NCBI GenBank assembly: GCA_037903475.1
Contig: JBAJFG010000363.1
Location: forward strand, 186,001-250,000
Direction of reading: 5' to 3'
From: Ancylostoma caninum
Taxonomy: Eukaryota; Nematoda; Chromadorea; Rhabditida; Ancylostomatidae
Length of the DNA stretch: 64,000 nt
Below the pieces are notes generated by a model, which was not told the origin of the DNA, did no database searches, and saw nothing but the letters and a program-made list of their open reading frames with translations. Positions within the stretch are counted from its first letter, which is position 1. Each line of letters starts with the position of its first letter. Both the position numbers and the translations under genes were made by a program. Of the stretch, positions 1-10,262 are shown piece after piece.

Positions 1-640
1 AGGAATGCATGCGATTGTTTAATTTTTGAAAATTGAAGAATTGACTAAAACAACCCAACGTCCCTATGCTTTTCTCCCTTACTTGTGATGGCTCTTGCTA
101 CTGTCGCTGATAAACTACTCAAGACTTCATTTTCCTTCCTGGATCCTCGATTTCACCAATTCACATCTAATGGGAAGAGCTTACGGTTCTCTAAGACTCG
201 AGAGATAGTTCCGCGTGAATAGATATTTGCGAGTGCCGGTCCTTGCAGCAGGGTACGCTCCGGCTGCACCTAACATCTTAGGCAACGTGCTGCCCTCCGT
301 AGATATCACGTTCACAGGCTGGCTTCACATTGCACAACAATCCACTCTTACCGCTGCCGATACCACACTAAGAAAATTAAATGGTTTGAAAAACGGGAAT
401 AATTTTGTTGATAAGTTTCATTATGTATAGTTTAATACCAAAAATTGCGGCCCAGGGTTATTTTATCTATAACCGCTCAGCTACAGGGCCGGTAGTAATC
501 GCCCCATGTCGCGACAGCCAAGACACGAACGCGTTGGCACTAGATTCGCGAAATCTGCGAACACCTCGCGAGAATCTCGCGACATTGAGGCGCGGTTCGC
601 GAATCAATGTGTCTTCGTTGAACCCTTCGGCAGGAAAAAC
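1..640. other. no gene seen
   Basis: I see no supported gene here. The short open frames have no recognisable domain or splice context. A CG-rich patch at about 535-606 contains several overlapping TCGCGA-type palindromes, and nothing else stands out. Confidence 0.5.
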
Positions 641-649
641 ATGTGCTTA

Positions 650-715
650 TGGCGCAGCAGTTAGCGTGATTGCCGATGAAGAACACTACTGTGTTAGCTG
701 GGTTCGATCCCAGTT
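650..715 (+). repeat. tRNA-like (SINE-like) sequence
   Basis: An A-box-like stretch (GGCGCAGCAGTTAGCG, 651-666) is followed 35 bp later by a B-box-like GGTTCGATCC at 701-710. The D stem GCGC/GCGT can pair. The T loop is one base short of canonical and no 7-bp acceptor stem forms, so a functional tRNA is unlikely. A decayed tRNA-derived SINE head is the best reading. The call rests on two short motifs only. Confidence 0.2.
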
Positions 716-942
716 CATTTCAACCCTTTTGCAAAACCATAGCAGTACGTCTATCCACTTTGTGCCAAATTTGGATGTGGAACTAGCTTTGCTTATGCCT
801 CCTAAATGAATGGAAAACTGCCACAGATGAGCTTCCAGAAGGTCTGAGGCCTTCTTGCCACATATTTCTAGCTAGGTGCATAACTTTGGGGCCTCTGGTT
901 AAGATCAAAACGAAGTTTCTTGAAACAGAGCGATTTACGCAG

Positions 943-945
<3 letters not shown>

Positions 946-1039
<94 letters not shown>

Positions 1040-1044
1040 TGTGT
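946..1044. repeat. GT/CA dinucleotide microsatellite
   Basis: About 45 nearly perfect GT units. The Cys-Val and Thr-His open frames across it are products of the repeat, not genes. A shorter, degraded CA/CAAA tract lies at the equivalent place in the inverted copy near 13225-13252. Confidence 0.97.
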
Positions 1045-1144
1045 ATGTTCCTTATAGAAATCGCGGAGGATGGACCGATCCGGACCAAATTTTGTATACA
1101 GGCCCAACGAGGGCCGGCGGAGGTTATAGGCTACTTTGCACCTG

Positions 1145-1745
1145 GGATTATCGATTGGTTTATCGATTATATCAATTTTATCGATTTTTCACTATTTTTG
1201 TCCAGGGGTCGACGAGGATATGTCTACTAGGGTTCCTCAGAATGCTGAACACGACTATGACAGCCGTTTTGCATGGCAGTATCGATTTATTGATTTTATC
1301 GATTTTTCACAACTTTCGCTCGAGGATCGGTGGGGACATGCCCACTGGGGTTTTCGAATGTGTTGAACACGAGCATGACAAGCGTTTCAATGACGGTATC
1401 GATTTATTGATTTTATCGATTTTTCACAATTTTCGCTCGGGGATCGGTGGGGACATGCCCACTGGGGTTTTCGAATGTGCTGAACACGAACATGACAACC
1501 GCTTTCAATGACGGTATCGATTTATTGATTTTATCGATTTTTCACAACTTTCGCTCGGGAATCGGTGGGGACATGCCCACTGGGGTTTTCAGCAGAACAC
1601 AACTATAACAACCGTTTCGAATGACAATATCGATTTACTGATTTCATCGAATTTTGACAGCTTCTACTCGGGGTTCAGTGAGGACATGTCTACTGGAATT
1701 ATGCGCTGATCACAATTATGACAACCACTATGCATGGAACATCGA
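1145..1745. repeat. 117-bp tandem array, about five diverged units
   Basis: The phrase ATCGATTTATTGATTTTATC recurs at 1281, 1398 and 1515 (117-bp spacing), with more diverged copies near 1150 and 1628. Each unit carries GGGGACATGCCCACTGGGG followed by a GCTGAACACGA-like phrase. Single or paired relatives lie near 6620-6990, 10540-10845 (inverted), 31440-32039 and 39938-40010, so the unit belongs to a dispersed family. No coding potential is evident. Confidence 0.85.
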
Positions 1746-2067
1746 GTTATTGGTTTTGTCGGATTTTTAATTAAGTTTTTGGCTTTTTCCGCTACTTCTG
1801 AGGGACGAGTAAGAGCACATTTACTGAGGTTCTCAAAGATGCTGATCGCAAATATGGCATACTTTTTCCATGAAGTTATTGTCCAAATAACTCACTATTC
1901 CATTTTTCGCCAATATATCGGAATGAGGGTCATTGGGGTCCGCCAGCGTGTTAATCACCAAAATGATGAGCATTTTCAATGGATTTACCGGTAGTAGCAG
2001 ATTTCCTCATCAGCGTTAAATAGTCAGAGTAATAGAACACCCGAGCGGAGCCGGGCATACCGTCTAG

Positions 2068-3460
2068 TGTTGTATATTGCCAACGCATGTCCATGTGTTC
2101 GAGTTCTATCGCCTGAGATGGGTGAGGCTGCTGGGGTGTGGGAAGGATCATTGCTTTCGGAAAACCCTGATCGATCCTGTATCAGCTGAGAAACAAAGCC
2201 GCACACGATCAGAGGGAATGGGGCGGCATTGAGCCTCGTGGGCGCATTTGTAGAAGCGTACGAGTTTTATTACTCGAGTAACTGCATGATTCGGGGTTAA
2301 TCCTTTTGCAGTTACACTCCAACTGATGGCACCTCTGAAATAAGCACAAATGCGAGGAAACTTTTTTCAGTGTGAGCGCTGCCTTTAATTATTCGTTTCG
2401 TTTCCTATCCATATATCTGCATGTATGGCAACATAGAAACTTTCAGCATTTGTTTTCCTACGACCTTTTAGGTGGAAACCTGGCGTGTATCATGAAAACA
2501 ATCATTTTTCTAGTCCTTCACATTCTGTTGATACAATGAAAAATTATTTTACTATGAAAAGAAGACCCAGTGAAGATCTCCAGTTACATTTTTGCCGTTT
2601 GTTGTTCTTTGATGTGCACACCGTTGTGGTTTATTAAGTAAATAAATAATTATAGGAGAATTATACAGAATAAGTTAGATTCTCTCGGGAACTTGTCAGT
2701 GTGGTGAGGATAACCGAGCTACAAACACATATTTGTGAAGAGCTTACTTTTGTTAATCCCACTAATCCCACTTGCGTCAGTGGTATAGTAGTTCTAACAC
2801 AATATTCAAATCATTAGTCCTGAATGAATAAGTGGGATATATCCGTAGAGAAGAGGCACTAGGAGCGGCAAAGTGTTAAAAGTTATGGAAATGCGCTGGT
2901 TTCGACAGACACTGTTTTTGACCGAGGCTCGTGTTTGTTAGTTTTATATATGGCGTGGTTTTTGAAAACAAATATTTTCCATTCTCTGACTATCTTTCCA
3001 CTGAAGGAATCGAATCCGAACACTAGAATGCGTGACAGAGTTTGAAATATGTGGAAGTAAAATGGAAGTCAGTCTTAAGTTTTCTGCCGATTAAAAAAAA
3101 CGTCACAGAAATTCCATGTTCAACTAAATGAAGGCGACAAATTGTCACAAAATGTGGCTATGATTGCTTCCACTGCGCCAGTTCACTGCATTATTCGGGC
3201 TCCGGCTATCCTACAAGTGGAAGGGTAAAGGGTCTTGTATTGCCATCGTTTGTCGTTATCAATTTTCATAGTTATTGATTCCTGGCGGTCCGTCGCATGC
3301 GTCGCTGCGACACAGTCCAATCGATAGGCACGAAAATCAATGTCGCTTTAGCAATGGTTCCATATGGGATTGCCTGAACGACTTCATTGGAGTATTGCTG
3401 CATCTTATGACTCATTGTATGGTTGCACTAACCACCAATTCACTCTGCTCTGCGTATGCA
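2068..3460. other. AT-rich intergenic DNA, nothing recognised
   Basis: There is no ORF with a domain, no splice-bounded exon and no tandem structure that I can support. The sequence looks like decayed intergenic DNA. Confidence 0.5.
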
Positions 3461-3740
3461 CATATAGTGGAGTCATTTTGACAGTGCGTTTTCCGCGACA
3501 GCGGCTCTCTGGCATTGGAGCACGCAGCGCGGTCGGTCAAACAGTTGACCTATGATTGATCCGGTATCTTTGAACAGTTTTATCGCTTGTTGAACAAATG
3601 AAGAAGGGAACAGACAATAAAACTCGTCAAAGAAGCCGGATCCATCGTGGCTCAACTGTTTGACCGACCGCACTGCGTGCCCCAATGCCAGCAGGGCCGC
3701 TGCCGCGGACAACGCACTGTCAAAACGACTCCACTATATG
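3461..3740. mobile_element. 280-bp foldback/MITE with about 100-bp inverted arms
   Basis: The left arm (about 3461-3563, starting CATATAGTGGAGTC) is the reverse complement of the right arm (about 3637-3740, ending GACTCCACTATATG) with scattered mismatches. The centre is unrelated to any coding sequence. The size and terminal inverted repeats fit a non-autonomous foldback element. No target duplication is obvious and the superfamily is unknown. Confidence 0.8.
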
Positions 3741-3847
3741 TACACCTTCGGTGAAACGCGAAAATCCAATCATTTTTGCCGATTCCGTGCGGTAACGAAG
3801 AGCAAGAAAAATGAAAAATGAGTTATGGTTAGTTTTGAATGAAAGAT

Positions 3848-3860
3848 ATTAAAGAGTTAT
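3848..3860. repeat. 13-bp target-site duplication, left copy
   Basis: ATTAAAGAGTTAT here is repeated exactly at 4903-4915. The two copies bracket the palindromic Penelope-like insertion. Confidence 0.85.
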
Positions 3861-3913
3861 CGTGAAATGATGCTTCTGCTTCTTCCAGGTTGTTAGGTGG
3901 ATCTTTTATTATT

Positions 3914-3951
3914 GGCCTAACGTTTCGACGAGAACGTCTTTGTCAAAGGCC
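3914..3951 (-). ncRNA. hammerhead-ribozyme-like core, PLE1 left arm
   Basis: On the minus strand the order is GGCC stem, a UUGACAA box (consensus CUGANGA, two mismatches), stem GACG/CGTC with loop TTCT, GAAAC, GTT and the closing GGCC. It mirrors the better-preserved copy at 4771-4808. Minimal type I hammerheads are known in Penelope-like elements. This copy is probably inactive. Confidence 0.4.
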
Positions 3952-4184
3952 TGAAAGTGGTGTGGAGTTCAAATCCACGTTCTCAGCCACCAAATGTTTC
4001 CTCCCTCCTGGCTAGTCCGGCATTGTTCTGGACTCACCAAAGAGAACCACTTTTAGGGGCAAGGCGAACCAACCTCTAGAATCCACCGCTTTTCGAATGT
4101 TCGCACCGATGCAGACACTCTTCGCGAACGACTGAGTGTCACTGTGCACCATAGATGGTATATAAGTGCGATTATCGCGCCAAT

Positions 4185-4278
4185 CTACAGCTTGCATAGT
4201 GATAGGAAGGGAAGAAATTCATTAGTGATTGACAGACATTCGTTGCGGTTGTTCATGCTCGGATTCCTTGCGGATATC
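4185..4278 (-). pseudogene. Penelope ORF C-terminus (truncated), left arm
   Basis: On the minus strand this encodes the last about 30 residues of the PLE1 ORF and stops at 4185-4187. It matches the right-arm copy base for base over most of its length. It begins at the arm boundary, so it is a 5'-truncated relic. Confidence 0.6.
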
Positions 4279-4390
4279 TGAATTTAGGATTCTTATTTAA
4301 TTTAATTTAATCTAATTCTAATTTAATCTAATTTAATCTAATTCTAATTTAGGATTTGGATAGGATTCTGAATTTGATGTGATGTGTACG

Positions 4391-4537
4391 ATATTGAGCT
4401 GCGAAACGGATATCACGGCGAGGAAGGCATTAGAAGCACTCTGGATATCCGCAAGGAATCCGAGCATGAACAACCGCAACGAATGTCTGTCAATCACTAA
4501 TGACTTTCTTCCCTTCCTATCACTATGCAAGCTGTAG
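4391..4537 (+). pseudogene. Penelope GIY-YIG ORF C-terminal remnant
   Basis: A 48-codon open stretch contains CETDITARKALEALWISARN and ends in FLPFLSLCKL and a stop. It aligns with the tail of the GIY-YIG domain of PLE2 (ETEISARKILEAFWIHAKN ... LLPYLRLCNI at 12658-12792). That identifies a second, divergent Penelope subfamily. The upstream part, including the GIY and YIG motifs and the reverse transcriptase, is absent, so no enzyme is encoded. Confidence 0.7.
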
Positions 4538-4770
4538 ATTGGCGCGATAATCGCACTTATATACCATCTATGGTGCACAGTGACACTCAGTCGTTCGCGA
4601 AGAGTGTCTGCATCGGTGCGAACATTCGAAAAGCGGTGGATTCTAGAGGTTGGTTCGCCTTGCCCCTAAAAGTGGTTCTCTTTGGTGAGTCCAGAACAAT
4701 GCCGGACTAGCCAGGAGGGAGGAAACATTTGGTGGCTGAGAACGTGAACTTGAACTCCACACCACTTTCA

Positions 4771-4808
4771 GGCCTCTGACAAAGACGTTCTCGTCGAAAC
4801 GTTAGGCC
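4771..4808 (+). ncRNA. hammerhead-ribozyme-like core, PLE1 right arm
   Basis: GGCCT at 4771-4775 pairs perfectly with AGGCC at 4804-4808 (stem I). CTGACAA (4776-4782) differs from CUGANGA by one base. GACG-TTCT-CGTC forms stem II. GAAA is followed by CGT and U before AGGCC, so the last A with CGU gives a self-complementary ACGU. Very short stem III and dimer formation are known for Penelope hammerheads. Activity is uncertain because the G8 position is A. Confidence 0.5.
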
Positions 4809-4915
4809 AATAATAAAAGATCCACCTAACAACCTGGAAGAAGCAGAAGCATCATTTCACGATCATCGAAATGCCCAGGTTCAAAAATCAGAGGACATGG
4901 AGATTAAAGAGTTAT

Positions 4916-5416
4916 TTTTCTCTTTTCACAAGAAAACGTGAGATTGATCAATTTTCTTCTTTTAAACGCTTTTTCAACCTCACAGCTTGAAATCAACCAA
5001 AAAATAAATAAAAATGCTGTTGTGGTGAAGGACCAAAGAAGACTACATGGAAAACATGAACAGTGGTATAAGTTACAAACAGTGTCTGCGAAATCCAGCA
5101 CGTGGTCAGGACATTGGCAGGAGGGTTGGGGGGGGGGGGGAGGGAATGAATATTGATGAAGTTCCTCCTGATTCTAAACACTTATTTTTAGTTCTGAAGG
5201 GAATCTGGTAACGCACTAGAAGGATTTCTGCTGTCACACCAGGCACTACCAATTTCTGTAAAATTTCCACAAATTCCATTTTCCAAGCTGAAGGGACAGC
5301 TGCCCGAAGGGTTCAACTATGTCTCGATTAAAAAGAAATTGTTGTGCCTCTGTACTCGACACATGTAAGAGCATGAGTTTCGAAACAGATGACAGCTACA
5401 GTGGAACTAAATCTTG
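4916..5416. other. no gene seen; G-run at 5127-5140
   Basis: I see no supported gene. A run of about 13 G sits at 5127-5140. Otherwise the DNA is AT-rich and featureless. Confidence 0.5.
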
Positions 5417-5890
5417 ATTTAAAGGCAGCAGGAGCTGAAATCCTTGACTCCGAGCTGAGCTGTGGGTGATGAAGTACAGACTCAGCACATCATAAATGTG
5501 AAACGAACACAGACAATTATGGCTTACCTGCAGAGAAAATGGAACATTCGTCGCAAACACGCCTGGCCGTGTTCGCGCACGGACGAGTTTTCCCCGGCGC
5601 AAAAGCCATTGCTGTGCGTGGTTTGGCGCAAAGGGAAAACGTAATGCATTCAGTTCACAGGGTTTCATGGCGGGACTCGGCCAAAACCACGCGCCGCAAT
5701 GGCTTTCGCGCCGGGGAAAACTCGTCGGCGCACGAACACAGCCAGGCGTGTTCGCGACGAATGTTCCATTTTCTCTGCAGGTAAGCCATCATTGTCTGTG
5801 TTCGTTTCACATTTATGATGTGCCGAGTCTGTAGTTCACCACCCGCAGCTCAGCTCAGAGTCGAGAATTTCAGCTCCTGCTGCATTTAAC
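5417..5890. mobile_element. 474-bp foldback element with about 210-bp arms
   Basis: The left arm (about 5417-5628) is an imperfect reverse complement of the right arm (about 5677-5890). Landmarks are TTAAAGGCAGCAGGAGC at the left and GCTCCTGCTGCATTTAA at the right. Both arms contain CTGCAGAGAAAATGGAAC-type and GTTTTCCCCGGCGC blocks. The same terminal sequence reappears, cut by the window edge, at 63941-64000, so this is a repeated family. The short open frames are arm by-products. No transposase is present and the superfamily is unassigned. Confidence 0.85.
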
Positions 5891-7261
5891 CTCCAATCTC
5901 TTATGATATAAAACTTACACTGTATCTGAGCAATGTCCAATTCTAGAAGTGATCGAACATAGAAACTATGTTGCCACTCATTTATCCTCTCAAGAACAGG
6001 TGGAACAAGGGTAAACATGTTTCCTGTGTGTTATTGATCCAACCTTCCAGTGACAAGGAACGTCTCTCCAGCGATACAATTTGGCTTTTTCGTTGAAACT
6101 GAGGTCCTTGCACTAGGCGCAGTAGCCAGCCAAAAGCGGCAAAACTCACAAGCCAAACTGCCATACAGTCATCAGACGATACGCATCTTTTTCGTAGAAT
6201 GGAGAAATAAATCAGTTTTAATTTATATCACATCAGAACCAACTAGAACAAAAACATGCACAGCAAAGATAAGGAACGTAACAGCTGATGCTAGACTTAC
6301 TCGTCTTCAGCCCATCATCCCTTCTTTTAGCGCGCATTAGCGATGGTTGTTCCCTCAGCAAATTATTTGGCTGTATGGCGGTTTTATCGTATTTGATCAT
6401 TATTTTTCTATAAAGTTTTCATCTACTCACAAGCAAATGTCTAGAAAATCAAATACGATAGGCCTCACAGGAGGACACGTTTCCAGGATATTGAGGAAAA
6501 TAGTGGATCCGGTGAACATATGTAGTGGTCTTTCTTTTTCAAGCGAATATATGCTGAACCAGCTCTAACTGTGAAGAAATTAGCTGTGAGCGCGGTTTTA
6601 GGTCGTGAGTATCTTTCGCTATTTTTATACATAAATTCGCGGGAACATGTCTACAAAGATTCTCCAATCTGCTGAACACGGATATGATAACCATTTTAAA
6701 CGATAATATTGAGATATTGAATTCATCAATTCTTGGCTACTTTTGATAAGGGTTTGATAAGGGTCGCTGAGAATGTTTCCATTGGGGTCTTCTGCACCGC
6801 AATGCTAAACACCAATATGACAAGCGTTTTGTATATGAATGGATACCTATCAAGTTATCTATCTCATTGATTTCTCGTTGTTTTTTGCCCGATGGTCGAC
6901 GAAGACGTGTCGACTTATTGGTTTTATTTGTTTTCTTCACCCGGATTTCTATGAAACTGCGGTTCTCCCATATGCCTCCCACTGAATATGAAAACCACTG
7001 TACGAGAATCTCGACCTTTTTTTACTTTTAGATAGAGACTGATTAGATCGCATTTACTGGAATAGTCGAACACGCTGAACACAAATATAACAAACATTTC
7101 CTGTGAAATTATTGCCCAAATAAGGTTGCTAACTTTCTCAATAATGATTCCCTTAGGTTGCTGACGTACTGGCCACCACAGTGAAGGGCGTTTTGAACGA
7201 ATTCATTGGAAACACCAATCGTCCTCATCAGTTTGAATTACCCGGTGGTAGTAAAGTTCCT
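5891..7261. other. no gene; diverged copies of the 117-bp family at about 6585-6990
   Basis: Several phrases (ACATGTCTAC, TGCTGAACACGGATATGA) at 6640-6990 match the array at 1145-1745 but are strongly diverged. The first 700 bases show nothing recognisable. Confidence 0.5.
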
Positions 7262-7454
7262 GAGTGCAGCCGGTGCTGAAAATGGAGTTGGGGGCCACTC
7301 CTGCGAAGCCTAACGCTTAGACTTAAACCCATGCTTAGGCATAGGATTAGGCTTAGGCTAGTGCTTTTACTTAGGCTTACAAGGTGAAGCCTATGGTCTT
7401 TTATGGGGTGCCCCCCCCCAACACCCTTTTCGCCCGGCCGGGTATGCCGTCTAG
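7262..7454. repeat. dispersed repeat with TTAGGC motifs and Helitron-like end
   Basis: Four TTAGGC hexamers (7335, 7347, 7353, 7371) and related CTTAG variants lie within about 70 bp. Flanking blocks (GGAGTTGGGGG, GTGAAGCC, TTTTATGGGGTG) recur inverted at 59480-59655, so this is a mobile or dispersed unit, not a chance telomere relic. The stretch ends in a GC hairpin and CTAG followed by T at 7451-7454, like the end at 2067. Confidence 0.65.
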
Positions 7455-10262
7455 TCTCTCATATGGAGCGCAGAAATAACCTGATTGGTTTGCATCTTGT
7501 CTGTGGAACAGCAAAATCCACAGGAACAAGTGGTGCTGCAGTTATTACATCGAATTTATAGTCCAGTCTCAAATGGTCATTGCATTTACCGGGGTTCGTA
7601 TCCCACTCGGAAACTTATGCGTTTAGTGAGACAGGAGAAATTCTGGCTCATCAGGTTTGAATATGAAACGCTGTAAGCAATTTTATAAAACTATTAACCT
7701 ACATCAAGGGTGTAGCAAAGTCAATAAAGAGTATATGACAAATTTTTATACGATGTCATAAGAACCGCGTAGTAATAGCACATAAGAAAAGCAATCGACA
7801 ATTTGGTGTGGAAATATGGAGCACAACTCCGCGATGGTGCTTATGTGCACGCGTCACATAAAGGTTGGGAGCTTATGCACGTGAACTGCGTCGGATCGAA
7901 ATGTATCTCATGAAATCTACCGAATCATCTCTCAGTATTCAAACAAGTCGAACTTTTCCAGAACTGAGCGTATGGAGTTGTCGTATAGATTCGAACACTC
8001 GAAAAGTGCTGTTTGGTACATATAGTCCCTAGCGCTTGGAAAAATCAACACTAAAACTATTCATAATGAATGCCGAACTACGAACGGTAGTCAGCATAAC
8101 CTCATTTTTACAATACCTGCTGAAAATAGTGAATAAAGCTCATGAAGCAGAGCTTATGCATGCAATAAGCCTCATGGTTCTCGATGGTACAGAAACTTCG
8201 AAGAAAAATGGTGTTTGCAAAATTCATAAGCTATGCTCTGCAGTGATGTCTCTACACTGATGATGCCATTTTATCGTTTTATAGATTTATGCTCAGCTTT
8301 CGACATTCAAACTCGACAAGCAGAATTTTTCCCGTCTCAGTAGACGCATAAGTTCCCAAGTTGTATACGAACCCTGGTTTTGACAATGACCATTTGAGGC
8401 TGAACTATAAATTCAATATGACAACTGTAGTTTGGTATTCTACAAACGAAATTCAGATCCGATTATTTTGCTGCTCCATATAGGAGATGTTGGATTAGGG
8501 GATGAGTTCGTGCGGTTTTTCATGAGCGCACTATTTTCCATGGACAATATCAATCAAACAGAATGTGTTACATAGCTCTTTCCTTATCCATCAAGCTTGC
8601 CAATAACAAGGCAGCTTCTCGCCTTCGTCTGTACCAAAGATTGCGGTGTTTGAAGCGACTTCAATTGTCGCCCGCCACCAGTCATCGTGGTGATGTTTGT
8701 GCACAGAAATCGAACACGATTACCTCACTTTAACGTTTTGAATGGAATGCGTAAGCTGAGCTTATACGTTGTTAAGATTTAGCGTAAGTAGCGATTCCTT
8801 CTTACACTTAGAGCAACCCTAGGGGATTACCGTCCCTATGCCTTATGAATGGGGCATCCTGAACGAAGAGCAACTTCCGGGCCAAAATTGCCCTATCTGA
8901 GCCAGGCATACCACTTCTGTACTGTTCCTTCACCATTTAAATCTCTATAGGCGTCGTTCATATCCCTCGCCACCTGAGCCACATTTGATTTACGACTGGA
9001 ATCGAACGGCAGGCGGTGGCGGAGGGCTTCATGCTTTTCGACTTGGAGTCTCACATTTCATGCGAGAGAAATTAGGGTGCAACGAAGATTGAGGAAGGCA
9101 GTTGTGATGGTGGTAAAAAGCAAAACAAAAGTTTTAAAATAGTTCGTGACCTGCAGTCAGGCAAAATTTAAGTCACCGTGAAAACACCGATTGGAACACC
9201 GCACGAACTTATTCCTCAGCACAATATATGTATTCATAGCGGCTGGTTTTTATCAAAAGTGAACTCGATGCTGAGAGTAAATGTGACGCTTCTGAATGTA
9301 TTATGTACTTATATGGAAATCTGATAACGACTGGAAGACCCTTCAGTGTATACGTTTCTTCATTACATCATTTCCAGCTTATTTGATGCACAGCGAAATG
9401 AATGGAGGTGACTAAGATTTTCCCGTTTCAATAAAGTATGGGTAGTGGAGGTTAGCAGCCGGTAGAACCATTACTCGTTTGGAAATAAAAGCCAAGTGAT
9501 TGAAGTGACCTGATGTCCAGGGTGTGCGTTATTGGGCCATGTTTGGCGAGCCCGATGAAGTTCAAAACACAGCTCCACGTTTTTTGCAGATAGATTAGTT
9601 GAGTGCAGCTCCTTATAGAGAGTGTTTGGCCTTTCCCCTCATGAACTTGTTAGGAAGATTTGTCTAAAATACTTCAGGGAGTTGAGGAGATTCATGCTGC
9701 TCTTTACATTTCATCAGCAGAGGCGGATACAACGCCGAATTTTCCAAATTACTTTGTAAAATATGTAGGCAATAATTTTCGTGAGGTTGTTTTTGATTCC
9801 TCATCTTTATTTCAATTATCTATTTCTAACTGCTTAAATTTGGAATTTTTTCACCGTTGTTTTGAAATTCCACTCGTTCGGGCACCTGAAACCAGCAGAG
9901 ACCTCACTTTTCCTTTCAACCTCACCCGACGCTCCCATCCAATTCTGCGCCTGCCACTGCCTATCTCCTATATTGGATGTTGTATATCATGAAAAGGCTT
10001 ACTTTTTTCATCGCGAAAGATCACTATTCAATTCTAACATAGGCTGTATTCCCTGAGTATTTTGGGTCTCAGAACAATGAATGTCGAGTAAGATATTCCA
10101 CAAAACTTCCTTTCTAATGATTCTGGCTTGCAGTGCTGCACCAATTGCTTGAAATATCGTGATAGTTTGAGTGAAGCGGCTTGTAACACAAATAACGGCA
10201 GTTTAGCAAGTTAGCGAATTAAGAAAAAAACTATTTATTCTACATCATCGTTTTATTTACTA
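7455..10262. other. 2.8 kb with no recognised gene
   Basis: The longest open frame (9660-9992, 110 codons) has no domain and no composition shift that would support it. I see no splice-bounded exons, inverted repeats or arrays of note. Confidence 0.45.

Larger units (their letters stand above)
880..2067 (+). mobile_element. putative Helitron-like non-autonomous element
   Basis: The stretch ends in a bulged GC hairpin (2040-2055), eight bases and then CTAG followed by T. This is the architecture of a Helitron 3' terminus (hairpin, then CTRR, insertion before T). The same end recurs at 7451-7454 and, inverted, at 10263-10266. The body holds the GT microsatellite, a conserved block (TAGAAATCGCGGAGGATG, 1057-1074) and a 117-bp tandem array. 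The inverted copy at 10263-13260 has the same order. The 5' end is not defined and no Rep/helicase is present. The family assignment is an inference from the terminus. Confidence 0.4.
3861..4902. mobile_element. Penelope-like element, two 3' fragments head-to-head (PLE1)
   Basis: Inverted arms of about 420 bp (3861-4278 and 4443-4863) flank a 164-bp AT-rich spacer. Each arm, read outward, holds the end of a GIY-YIG-type ORF, an untranslated region and a hammerhead-like core. The right copy extends 39 bp further, into a stretch that translates as MPRFKNQRTW. Exact 13-bp duplications flank the whole. Penelope-like retroelements are known to insert as 5'-truncated copies joined in inverted orientation, which matches. 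The mirror-image 61-residue open frames (4012-4197 minus, 4525-4710 plus) are non-coding by-products of the arms. Confidence 0.85.

Noticed and set aside
783..1511. Long Thr-His and Cys-Val open frames on both strands
   Set aside because: They are translations of the GT microsatellite and the adjoining 117-bp array, with no independent coding evidence.
4012..4710. Identical 61-residue ORFs on opposite strands
   Set aside because: They are mirror copies created by the inverted arms of PLE1 and run antisense to the Penelope coding end.
8995..9050. Minus-strand tRNA suggested by GTTCGATTCCAG
   Set aside because: No A box at the right distance and no acceptor stem.
9660..9992. 110-codon plus-strand ORF
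   Set aside because: Low-complexity hydrophobic composition and no recognised motif. A chance frame in AT-rich DNA is more likely.
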